Below are positions 56,721 through 64,000 of a stretch of DNA of 64,000 nucleotides, piece by piece; the stretch's first letter is position 1; each line of letters starts with the position of its first letter. The DNA lies in contig JAKQOG010000113.1 of the NCBI GenBank assembly GCA_029565395.1, positions 18,107 to 82,106 on the forward strand, read 5' to 3'. This DNA comes from Candidatus Hydrogenedentota bacterium (GTDB taxonomy: Bacteria; Hydrogenedentota; Hydrogenedentia; Hydrogenedentales; CAILVY01). The position numbers and the translations under genes were made by a program. The notes under the pieces are model-generated. The model did no database searches. It was not told the origin of the DNA and worked only from the letters and a program-made list of their open reading frames with translations.

Positions 56721-58391
56721 ATGCGAAGCGATATTTTTAAAAAGGGATTCGAGCGTGCGCCCCACCGTTCGTTGTTGTGGGCGACGGGGAAAATCAAGGA
56801 CGCAAAAGATTTTGACAAGCCGTTCATCGGCATATGCAATAGTTTTGTGGAGATTATTCCGGGCCATGTGCATCTTGATGAATTCGGACGTCTCGCCAAG
56901 CAAGCCATTGAGGAAGCGGGCGGCATTGCGTTTGAATTCAACACCATCGGCGTGGACGACGGCATCGCCATGGGCCACGCGGGCATGAAATACAGCCTGC
57001 CGTCGCGCGAATTGATCGCGGACAGCGTGGAAACCATGGTCAAGGCACATCCGTTTGACGCCCTTCTATGCATCCCTAATTGCGACAAAATTATCCCGGG
57101 CATGCTGATGGGCGCCATGCGGTGCAATATTCCAACGATATTTGTATCCGGCGGGCCGATGAAGGCCGGGAAAGTGATCAATGGCAAGGCCACGGATCTC
57201 ATTACGGTGTTTGAAGGCGTTGGCGCCTACAAGGAAGGCAAACTGTCCGATGCGGAACTCGCTGACCTCGAACGCAATGCCTGCCCGGGTTGCGGATCGT
57301 GTTCCGGCATGTTCACGGCGAACTCCATGAATTGCCTGTGTGAAGCATTAGGCATGGCGCTGCCGGGGAATGGTTCCATTCTCGCGCAAACCCCCGAACG
57401 CCGGGAATTGGTCAAGGCGGCGGCGCGGCAATTAATGAAACTCATCGAACTGGATCTCAAGCCGCGCGACATCGTGACTCCGAAATCCATTGACAATGCC
57501 TTTGCGCTCGACATGGCGATGGGCGGCTCGACGAACACCGTGCTGCATACGCTGGCGATCGCCAATGAGGCGGATGTCGAGTACCCCCTGCAACGGCTCA
57601 ATGAGGTGTCGGCGCGCGTGCCAAATATCTGCAAGGTGTCGCCGTCGTATCATTGGCACATGGAAGACGTGGATCGGGCGGGCGGCATTGGGGCGATTTT
57701 GGGCGAGCTTTCGCAAAAGCCCGGCATCTTGCATCTCGACTGCCTTACGGTCACGGGCAAGACATTGGGTGAGAATATTGCAGGGAAACGCTCAAAAGAC
57801 ATCGAAGTGATCAAAACCATCGAGAAACCTTACAGCCCGACAGGCGGCCTCGCTATTCTTTTTGGCAATCTTGCCCCGCAAGGCGCGGTGGTGAAGGAAG
57901 CAGGGGTGGACCCGGTCATTTTGCGGCATTCCGGACCCGCCGTGATTTTTGATGATGAAGAAGAGGCGATGAAAGCGGTCCTGCAAGGCAAGGTGAAGGC
58001 AGGCGATGTGATCGTGCTGCGTTTTGAAGGCCCAAAGGGCGGTCCGGGCATGCGCGAAATGCTCTCGCTGACATCTGCGGTGATGGGCCGTAATTTGGGG
58101 ACGAGCGTAAGTTTGATCACGGACGGGCGGTTTTCCGGAGGAACGCGCGGCGCGTGCATTGGGCATGTCAGCCCGGAAGCGGCGGACGGAGGCCCCATCG
58201 CGCTTGTGCAACGCGGCGACATCATTGATATTGACATTCCTGCGCGGACACTCAATGTCCGTGTCTGTGAAGAAGAACTTATGAAGCGCGCCGAGAATAT
58301 GCCCGTAGCTCCGGATCGCAAGCTCACAGGCTGGCTGAAGCGTTACCAGCGGATGGTCACCAGCGCCAATACCGGCGCCGTGGTGAAATAG
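56721..58391 (+). CDS. ilvD: Dihydroxy-acid dehydratase
   Basis: 556 residues, the family length. Fe-S ligand motifs [10 protein letters not shown] and [18 protein letters not shown], the GGSTNTVLH block, and GRFSGGTRG near the C-terminus identify IlvD, which converts dihydroxyisovalerate to ketoisovalerate in branched-chain amino acid synthesis. AAAGGAG precedes the ATG. No other ilv gene is adjacent. Confidence 0.97.
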   Translation: MRSDIFKKGFERAPHRSLLWATGKIKDAKDFDKPFIGICNSFVEIIPGHVHLDEFGRLAKQAIEEAGGIAFEFNTIGVDDGIAMGHAGMKYSLPSRELIADSVETMVKAHPFDALLCIPNCDKIIPGMLMGAMRCNIPTIFVSGGPMKAGKVINGKATDLITVFEGVGAYKEGKLSDAELADLERNACPGCGSCSGMFTANSMNCLCEALGMALPGNGSILAQTPERRELVKAAARQLMKLIELDLKPRDIVTPKSIDNAFALDMAMGGSTNTVLHTLAIANEADVEYPLQRLNEVSARVPNICKVSPSYHWHMEDVDRAGGIGAILGELSQKPGILHLDCLTVTGKTLGENIAGKRSKDIEVIKTIEKPYSPTGGLAILFGNLAPQGAVVKEAGVDPVILRHSGPAVIFDDEEEAMKAVLQGKVKAGDVIVLRFEGPKGGPGMREMLSLTSAVMGRNLGTSVSLITDGRFSGGTRGACIGHVSPEAADGGPIALVQRGDIIDIDIPARTLNVRVCEEELMKRAENMPVAPDRKLTGWLKRYQRMVTSANTGAVVK

Positions 58392-58490
58392 CTTTTTAAT
58401 CAGACACACATTGATAAACGCCATGCCGCCCCTCATTAAAACGGGTGAAGGGGCGGTGTGGCAACAGCCAAAATAAAGAAGGGATGCGTT

Positions 58491-59996
58491 ATGAAACAGG
58501 CTATTCTTGTTGGAGTACTTGCTTGTCTTGCACTGGGGTGCGCACATACCACCACTACCACCGCTGCTATGGGATTCTTTGGCACGGGCAATCCGCTGGA
58601 AGGATTGGCGCAATTAAAACCGGGTGAGGCGATGCGCTCCTCATCTTCCGATCCCAATTGGAAAAATGGCAACGCCGATTGCCGCTACATCAAGCCGGGC
58701 GACACGCTGGTGCTTGCGGAATTGGATGGTCCCGGCGTGATCACGCATTTCTGGAACACCATCGCAGCGAATGAGCGGGGCTACTCGCGGCTTCTGGTGT
58801 TGCGGATGTATTGGGACGGCGAAGAACAGCCGTCTGTCGAAGTTCCCTTCGGCGACTTTTTCGGCATCGGGCATGGCGTGGATCAGCCTTATCAGTCCCT
58901 GCCTATTACCGTGACTTCGGAGGGGCGCGCACGGAATTGCTACTGGCCGATGCCTTTCAGGAAGTCCGCGAAGATCACCGCCACGAATGAGGGCCGCACG
59001 CCCATTAATGCACTGTATTGGTATTTGGATTGGCAGAAACTGCCCAGCCTCCCCCAGGATAGCGCATACTTCCATTCCATGTACCGCCAGGAATTCCCCG
59101 CGGTGATGGGGCAAAACTATCTCATTGCGGATATTGAAGGGCGCGGGCACTATGTGGGCACGGTGCTGAATGTCCGGCAGTTGACGGAGAGCTGGTGGGG
59201 CGAGGGCGACGACTTCTGGTTCATTGACGGCGAAAGCAAGCCCCGCTTGCGCGGCACCGGCTCGGAAGATTATCTGTGCGATGCATGGGGCCTGCGCGAA
59301 ATGTCCAATCTTTACTATGGCGCGCCGCTGATGAAGGGGTACGACGCCTTCAGTAAAACCAGCGCCTACCGCTGGCATATAGCCGACCCTGTTCCGTTTA
59401 AGAAATCGCTCCGGCTTGAAATCGAACATAAAGGCGTAACATTCAATCCGGATAAGTCGGTAAAATCCGGTTTTGAAGAGCGCCCCGACGATTTCTCGTC
59501 GGTTGCCTTCTGGTATCAGCTTGAACCCCATAAGCCGTATCCCGCGTTGCCTCCGTCGTACGACCGCCTGTATGAAGACTGGAGCAAGCTCATAGAAGCC
59601 GAGTCCTTGATTCCCAACGCCAAGGCATCCGAAGGCCCTGTCACGAAGCAGGATGGGATCGGAAGTGGCGGAGCACAGATGTTCTGGACCCCTGGGCAGG
59701 AAAACCAAACCCTCGAAATATCTATCGAGATTCCGTTCAACGGCAAGTATGAAATACTCTTCCTGCTGACGTCCGCGCCGGATTATGGCATCCAGCAAAT
59801 CGAGCTTGACGGAAAGCCGCTGGGTTCGCCGGTAGACCTCTTTAACCGTGCCATTGCCACAAAGGAATATGTCTTTCCTGCCGGCGCGCTTACGGCGGGC
59901 AAACATGCGCTCCGTTTTGTCAACAAAGGGAAGAACGGCGACAGCAAAGGCTATTTCTTCGGCTTCGACGGCGTGCTCCTGAACCCGAAAAAATAG
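58491..59996 (+). CDS. DUF2961 (GH172-family) lipoprotein
   Basis: 501 residues. A short lipoprotein signal ends in LALGC with Cys17, so it is likely membrane-anchored. The DUF2961 core shares GPGVITHFWNT, YWDGEEQPSVEVPFGDFF, IEGRGHYVGT and a GTGSEDY motif (Glu259) with the protein at 4488-5630. About 110 extra C-terminal residues form a probable carbohydrate-binding beta-sandwich (AESLIP ... GKYEILFLLTSAP). The start at 58491 precedes the signal; an upstream in-frame start adds only 11 residues. Substrate probably a furanoside-containing glycan. Confidence 0.9.
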   Translation: MKQAILVGVLACLALGCAHTTTTTAAMGFFGTGNPLEGLAQLKPGEAMRSSSSDPNWKNGNADCRYIKPGDTLVLAELDGPGVITHFWNTIAANERGYSRLLVLRMYWDGEEQPSVEVPFGDFFGIGHGVDQPYQSLPITVTSEGRARNCYWPMPFRKSAKITATNEGRTPINALYWYLDWQKLPSLPQDSAYFHSMYRQEFPAVMGQNYLIADIEGRGHYVGTVLNVRQLTESWWGEGDDFWFIDGESKPRLRGTGSEDYLCDAWGLREMSNLYYGAPLMKGYDAFSKTSAYRWHIADPVPFKKSLRLEIEHKGVTFNPDKSVKSGFEERPDDFSSVAFWYQLEPHKPYPALPPSYDRLYEDWSKLIEAESLIPNAKASEGPVTKQDGIGSGGAQMFWTPGQENQTLEISIEIPFNGKYEILFLLTSAPDYGIQQIELDGKPLGSPVDLFNRAIATKEYVFPAGALTAGKHALRFVNKGKNGDSKGYFFGFDGVLLNPKK

Positions 59997-60131
59997 TGCA
60001 GGCGCCCTCAGGCGGTCATTTATCCACAAGACTGAAAACTGGCATAGGGGAGGGGAAATCGGGTATTTTCTAGGATTGTACTTTTACTTTGATGTACTGG
60101 GTTGAACATGAACCATGGAGGATTGAGGATT

Positions 60132-60812
60132 ATGCGAACACATGTGGCAGTAATTGGGATTACCGTTTTGGCGCTGGGATTGGTATTAGGCGGATGCGGA
60201 AAAGCAGCGGAGAAAACGGGAGAAACCATAGCGGAGAAGGCCATTGAAAAAGCCCTGAGTGCGGACGGGAAGAAGGTGGACGTGAAGATCGGCAAGGATG
60301 GCCAGGCGTCTAATATCACTGTCCAAGGCAAAGACAGCGATGGCAACAAGATCGATATGACCATGAATGTGGATGGGGGCAAGGGCACCCTGAAGATGAA
60401 TGACAAGAACATGGATATGACTATGAGCGGGGATGGGGATAAGGGTTCTTTGCAGATAAAAGGTCCGGAAGGCACCATGACCATGACCAGCGGGGATTCG
60501 GCCGTGCTGCCGCCGAATTATCCGAAGGATATCCCCCTGTATCCTGGATTGAAGCTCAATATGGTTCAAACCATACCGGAAAACAATGCATTTGTGGTGC
60601 AGGGATTTTCAGACGATCCCCTGGACAAGGTGGCGGCCTTTTGCAAGGAAAAATTCCCTGTCCAAGGCTGGACCGAGCAGACATCCATGAATCAGGGAGG
60701 GGATTCGCCCATGGCTATGTTTGCTTTTCAAAAAGCTCAACGCACCCTAACCATTCTTATTGGCAAAGAAGAAAATCGAACCAGCATCAGCCTCAGCGTC
60801 GGGGGTCAGTAA
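60132..60812 (+). CDS. Small lipoprotein, function unknown
   Basis: 226 residues. LVLGGC lipobox with Cys22. A helical region is followed by Asp/Lys/Met-rich short repeats with an MxMxxDG pattern (residues ~90-130) and a domain with PKDIPLYPGL, as in small lipoproteins that monitor or bind envelope components. The start at 60132 has GGAT-type purines upstream; earlier in-frame Mets at 60102 and 60108 give a long charged leader. It ends 24 nt before rhaB. Confidence 0.7.
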   Translation: MRTHVAVIGITVLALGLVLGGCGKAAEKTGETIAEKAIEKALSADGKKVDVKIGKDGQASNITVQGKDSDGNKIDMTMNVDGGKGTLKMNDKNMDMTMSGDGDKGSLQIKGPEGTMTMTSGDSAVLPPNYPKDIPLYPGLKLNMVQTIPENNAFVVQGFSDDPLDKVAAFCKEKFPVQGWTEQTSMNQGGDSPMAMFAFQKAQRTLTILIGKEENRTSISLSVGGQ

Positions 60813-60836
60813 TTTTTCACTAGACAAGGAGGAAGC

Positions 60837-62300
60837 ATGAAGGAGCGCTATCAGTTTTTGGCGTTTGATTTGGGCGCGGAAAGCGGACGTGCCGTGTTGG
60901 GCACGCTGGAAAAGGGCCGCATCTCCCTGGAGGTCATCCACCGGTTCCGCACGGAAGGCCTGATGATGCTCGGCACGCGGCAATGGGATCTGGCGCGCAT
61001 TTATGAAGAAATGTGTGCGGGGCTGGCCAAGTGCGCGCGGGAGCATGGACCGGACTTGGACGGCATCGGCGTGGACACATGGGGCGTGGATTTTGGCCTG
61101 GTGGCGCGCGATGGATCCGTGCTGGGCAATCCCGTCCATTACCGTGACAAACGGAACGAGGGTATGCAAGACTATGCCTTCCAAAAGGCGCCGCGTGCGG
61201 AGGTATACAAAGCCACCGGCATCCAGTTCCTTCCGTTCAACACCGTATATCAGTTATTGAGTCTGGTGAAAAGCGGTGCTCCGGTCCTGGAAGTGGCGGA
61301 CACGCTGCTGATGATGGGCGATTTATTCGGATATCTATTGAGCGGGCAACGCGCCTGTGAATATACCAACGCCTCAACAACGCAATTGCTGAATCCCTTC
61401 ACGCGGACTTGGCACGAGGAATTGATTGCGCGGCTGGGTGTGCCAAGAAATTTGCTGTTGGAGCCAGTCCCGCCCGGCACGATTCTGGGCCCAATTTTAC
61501 CGGACATCGCCGCGCAGACGGGTATTTCTCCAAAGACGCCGATCATTGCGCCCGGCACGCATGACACCGCTTCCGCCGTGGCCTCTGTACCGGTGGCGCC
61601 GAATGCCACGAACTGGGCGTATCTCTCGAGCGGCACGTGGTCGCTGCTGGGCGCGGAGTTAGACGCGCCGTGCGTGAGCGATGAAGCGCTGGCGCAGGAT
61701 TTCACGAATGAAGGCGGCGTGGGCGGCAAGATCCGGTTTCTGAAAAACATCATTGGACTTTGGCTGGTGCAGGAATGCCGGCGGACATGGGAACGGCAGG
61801 GACAGACGGTGGATTATGCCGCGATGACCGCGGAAGCCGCGGATAGCCCCTCGTTCCAGTCGCATATCAACGTTGACGATCCGCGATTGCTCGCGCCGGA
61901 TAATATGCCGGAAATGATTCAAACACTGTGCCGCGAGAGCGGCCAGCCAGTGCCGGAAACGCGCGGAGCCATTGTGCGGTGCGCGCTGGAAAGCCTCGCA
62001 CTCAAATACAGGAAAACGCTGCGCGGACTCGATGTTGCGCTGGGCCGCACTACGGAACGCCTGCATGTGATCGGCGGGGGCGTGCAAAACCGGCTGTTGG
62101 GCCAGATGACCGCGGATGCCTGCGGAATTCAGGTGATTGCCGGACCCATCGAAGCGACGGCATTGGGCAATATTGGTGTGCAGGCAATGGCGGCGGGTGC
62201 GATTGAATCGCTTACGGCAATGCGGCAGGTGATCGCGGCATCGGTCGAGTTGGAGCGGTTTGAACCAGTCACTCCGGAACCCTGGCAGAGGATGCAATAG
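60837..62300 (+). CDS. rhaB: Rhamnulokinase
   Basis: 487 residues. FGGY-type sugar kinase: LAFDLGAESGRAVLG phosphate loop at the start, DTWGVDFGLV, GTHDTASAV and GGGVQNRLLGQMTADA near the C-terminus. RhaB phosphorylates rhamnulose in rhamnose catabolism; the ESGR-containing first loop fits rhamnulokinase better than other kinases. AGGAGG upstream of the ATG supports the start. No rhaA or rhaD is nearby, so a scattered pathway is implied. Confidence 0.9.
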   Translation: MKERYQFLAFDLGAESGRAVLGTLEKGRISLEVIHRFRTEGLMMLGTRQWDLARIYEEMCAGLAKCAREHGPDLDGIGVDTWGVDFGLVARDGSVLGNPVHYRDKRNEGMQDYAFQKAPRAEVYKATGIQFLPFNTVYQLLSLVKSGAPVLEVADTLLMMGDLFGYLLSGQRACEYTNASTTQLLNPFTRTWHEELIARLGVPRNLLLEPVPPGTILGPILPDIAAQTGISPKTPIIAPGTHDTASAVASVPVAPNATNWAYLSSGTWSLLGAELDAPCVSDEALAQDFTNEGGVGGKIRFLKNIIGLWLVQECRRTWERQGQTVDYAAMTAEAADSPSFQSHINVDDPRLLAPDNMPEMIQTLCRESGQPVPETRGAIVRCALESLALKYRKTLRGLDVALGRTTERLHVIGGGVQNRLLGQMTADACGIQVIAGPIEATALGNIGVQAMAAGAIESLTAMRQVIAASVELERFEPVTPEPWQRMQ

Positions 62301-62368
62301 CGCGGCTCAGGTTGCGTTTAGGCAGGTGGGCGCTGTACGATCCTGGATGTAACCCAAGGGAATCCGCA

Positions 62369-63235
62369 GTGAGTGATGAACCCCACATAACCAATGCACA
62401 ACATCCTGCCGAAGCGGCGCCGGGCGGCGCGGCAGGCGAGGAGGTGGGCGAGGTGTCGGCGGCCTCAGAAGTCTTGAGGTTGAAACTGGACAAATTCGAG
62501 GGGCCGTTCGAGGTATTGCTCTATCTTATCCGGTCCCAGGAAATTGATATTTTTGACATCCCGATTGTGAAGGTGACGGAACAGTATCTAAGTTTCCTGG
62601 AAATGATGGAGGGGGAGAATCTGGATATTGCGGGGGAATTCCTCGTGATGGCGGCGACGTTGATCCAGATCAAGTCGAAAATGATCCTGCCCATCGAGAC
62701 GGTGGACGAGGAAGAGGAGGAATTGGAGGAGGAGGATCCACGGCTGGAGCTGGTCGAAAAGCTGCTGGAATACCGGAAATTCCGTGATTTAGCAAGGCGC
62801 CTGGGCGATCTGGGGGAAACGCAGATGAACCGGTATGGCCGGGCGGTAAAACCCAAAATCGAGCGGGCGGAAGAAGAAGAGTATTTCGAGGTCAGCCTCT
62901 ACGACCTGGCCCGCGCCCTGCGCTCCATCCTGCGTTTCATCACGGACCGGGCCATTCATGAAATTGCGGGCGAGGAGGCCTCCGTCGAAGAAAAAATAGA
63001 TGTGATCTCCAATTGGCTCGCGGAACGCGAAAGCGTCACCTGGACCGAGCTTTTCCGCGCATGCAAAACCCGCGTGGAAGTGGTGTGTTGTTTACTGGCC
63101 ATCCTGGAATTGTGCCGCATGGGCCGCATCCGCGCCCATCAACACCGCGCCTTCGGCGACATCCGCATTTTCGCGCGTCCCGATGCGCCTGAACCCTCTG
63201 CCGGAGGCGGCGCCGATGTTGTGGCGGCGGCGTAA
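62369..63235 (+). CDS. scpA: Segregation and condensation protein A
   Basis: 288 residues from a GTG with AAGGGA upstream; a TTG at 62312 is an alternative. KLDKFEGPFEVLLYLIRSQEIDIFDIPI is the ScpA start (SMC-binding helices), AAT-L-IKSKMILP and an acidic linker follow, and a winged-helix C-terminus (TWTELFRACKTRVEVV ... LLAILELCRMGRI) is the kleisin end. It links SMC heads with ScpB for chromosome segregation. scpB is outside the window. The yraN gene overlaps its end. Confidence 0.95.
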   Translation: MSDEPHITNAQHPAEAAPGGAAGEEVGEVSAASEVLRLKLDKFEGPFEVLLYLIRSQEIDIFDIPIVKVTEQYLSFLEMMEGENLDIAGEFLVMAATLIQIKSKMILPIETVDEEEEELEEEDPRLELVEKLLEYRKFRDLARRLGDLGETQMNRYGRAVKPKIERAEEEEYFEVSLYDLARALRSILRFITDRAIHEIAGEEASVEEKIDVISNWLAERESVTWTELFRACKTRVEVVCCLLAILELCRMGRIRAHQHRAFGDIRIFARPDAPEPSAGGGADVVAAA

Positions 63236-63593
63236 GGTCATACCGGTCGGACAACAGGGGGAAGATCTCGCCGCCAAACACCTCAAACGCAACGGCTATA
63301 AAATACTCGATCGGAACGTCCGCCTCGGACGCTATGAAATTGACATTATCGCCCGCGAAGGCGACACCATTTGTTTCGTCGAGGTGCGCACCCGCATGGA
63401 TGAAGATCCCGTGCCCCCGGAGGACAGCGTCGGCCCTGTGAAACAGCGGCACATCCGCGCCGCCGCGCATTACTACATTGCCCGCCATCCCGATCCCAAC
63501 GCCTACTACCGATTCGATGTCGTGGCCATAATCCTCCCCAAAGACGGCACGCCCAAAATCACCCTCTACCGCGACGCCTTCCCGGATAGGTAA
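63216..63593 (+). CDS. YraN/UPF0102 family protein
   Basis: 125 residues from an ATG with GGAGG eight bases upstream, overlapping scpA by 20 nt; an ATG at 63183 gives 11 more residues. Family blocks: GEDLAAKHLKRNGYKILDRN, YEIDIIAREGDTICFVEVRTR and a terminal FDVVAII. It has the restriction-endonuclease-like fold core with Glu, Asp and a Glu-x-Arg; cellular role is not settled. Confidence 0.9.
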   Translation: MLWRRRKVIPVGQQGEDLAAKHLKRNGYKILDRNVRLGRYEIDIIAREGDTICFVEVRTRMDEDPVPPEDSVGPVKQRHIRAAAHYYIARHPDPNAYYRFDVVAIILPKDGTPKITLYRDAFPDR

Positions 63594-64000
63594 TACGGAT
63601 CAATTGGGTGAACAATGTAGTCTGCATCCTTTTCTATGCGCTCTTTGGGTTCTTTGTGGCTAATACTATTGTTCTTCCTGATGTTTTTCCGCTTTACGGT
63701 TGATGGCTGAATGCTGATCGCTAATCGCTGACAGCTTTTGTCTTGACTCCGTAGGACAATTGGGATAGAGTAGACCAGTTCAGAATAGTGGTGGTTTGGA
63801 GTTCCAAACCAACGTTGAGGTGCATGTGAAGGTGAAGCGTGAAAAAGATCATATTGGGCGCGGTCTGAAGGGCCTTAACATGCCAGCCCAGGTAAAGTGC
63901 CGCAATGATCATGCCGGGTATGGCCTGAAAGGCCGTGACATGTCAGCCCAGGGCAACGCCCTGGGACAAGAGTATCCCCCTCACCCCCTTCGCCCTGTAA
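63594..64000. other. Terminal spacer with hairpins and microrepeats
   Basis: No gene is seen. Features: GCTGATCGCTAATCGCTGACAG-type microrepeats at 63702-63735, a hairpin GGTTTGGA-GT-TCCAAACC (63793-63810), a 60-bp-period duplication (63847 and 63907), GGCC-TGAAA-GGCC (63922-63934) and an 8-bp/3-nt hairpin CCCAGGGC-AAC-GCCCTGGG (63947-63965), which matches the geometry of the 27.4-28.5 kb array. Confidence 0.8.
63847..63952. repeat. Two tandem copies of a ~46-bp motif, 60-bp period
   Basis: Copy 1 (63847-63892) and copy 2 (63907-63952) both run GATCAT...GG...CTGAA-GGCC...ACATG-CAGCCCAGG with about ten differences. Only copy 2 has the perfect GGCC-TGAAA-GGCC pairing and is followed by the CCCAGGGC hairpin. 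Confidence 0.85.

Noticed and set aside
58641..60029. Long minus-strand frame opposite the GH172 lipoprotein
   Set aside because: Shadow of the plus-strand gene; no start signal or family match, and the plus-strand protein is clear.

Overview
The window reads as a chromosomal contig of a GC-rich, Gram-negative-type heterotroph. My best guess is the candidate phylum Hydrogenedentota, in or near the Planctomycetota/Verrucomicrobiota neighbourhood. This is an inference from family content, not a search: two very large secreted proteins with Glu-Gly linkers and twin C-terminal LSELLR repeats, two DUF2961 (GH172) proteins, a DUF4091 glycosidase-like protein, several lipoproteins, and spacer DNA full of short hairpins. 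I see no rRNA, tRNA or CRISPR array.

Layout. 1-5.6 kb: a truncated endonuclease/exonuclease/phosphatase-fold gene, a secernin-like C69 hydrolase, a GT39-type glycosyltransferase translationally coupled to a DUF998-like membrane protein, and a secreted GH172. 5.7-19.9 kb: surface-glycan functions (two more GT39-like transferases, a DPM1-like GT2, a methyltransferase), a sodium/solute symporter, mnmG, a membrane spermidine-synthase-like protein, a B12-type radical SAM protein and a PHP phosphatase. 20-23.6 kb: GntR/LacI-type regulator, MATE exporter, threonine aldolase. 23.7-28.7 kb: an accessory, AT-richer island with ankyrin and HEAT-like proteins, a broken MNT nucleotidyltransferase antitoxin, a transposase-like gene between ~60-bp direct repeats, and 1.7 kb of spacer built from tandem 7-mers and many 8-bp-stem/3-nt-loop hairpins. 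28.7-39.7 kb: two giant secreted proteins bracketing a nitroreductase, a DUF4091 protein, a radical SAM protein and small membrane proteins.

39.8-42.9 kb: a RecQ-like helicase with a C-terminal phosphoribosyltransferase domain, overlapping by 4 nt a DprA-like gene. This is the architecture of the RqlHI/PsyrTA toxin-antitoxin (anti-phage) system. 43-46.5 kb: acyl-CoA dehydrogenase, thiolase and CoA transferase. 46.7-52.1 kb: an esterase and a tight six-gene operon of unrecognised proteins. At least four of these share a helix/beta/helix/beta layout that I read as possible TULIP-type lipid-binding folds, headed by a lipoprotein; it is the best candidate here for an undescribed system. 52.7-64 kb: clpS-clpA, a Tat-exported amidohydrolase, ilvD, a GH172 lipoprotein, a small lipoprotein, rhamnulokinase, scpA and yraN, then another hairpin-rich spacer.

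Working together: the GT2 and GT39 enzymes could build and use polyprenyl-phosphate sugars for surface glycosylation. The GH172, DUF4091, symporter and rhamnulokinase genes fit scavenging of complex glycans. RqlHI and the 23.7-28.7 kb island are the mobile/defence part of the window.
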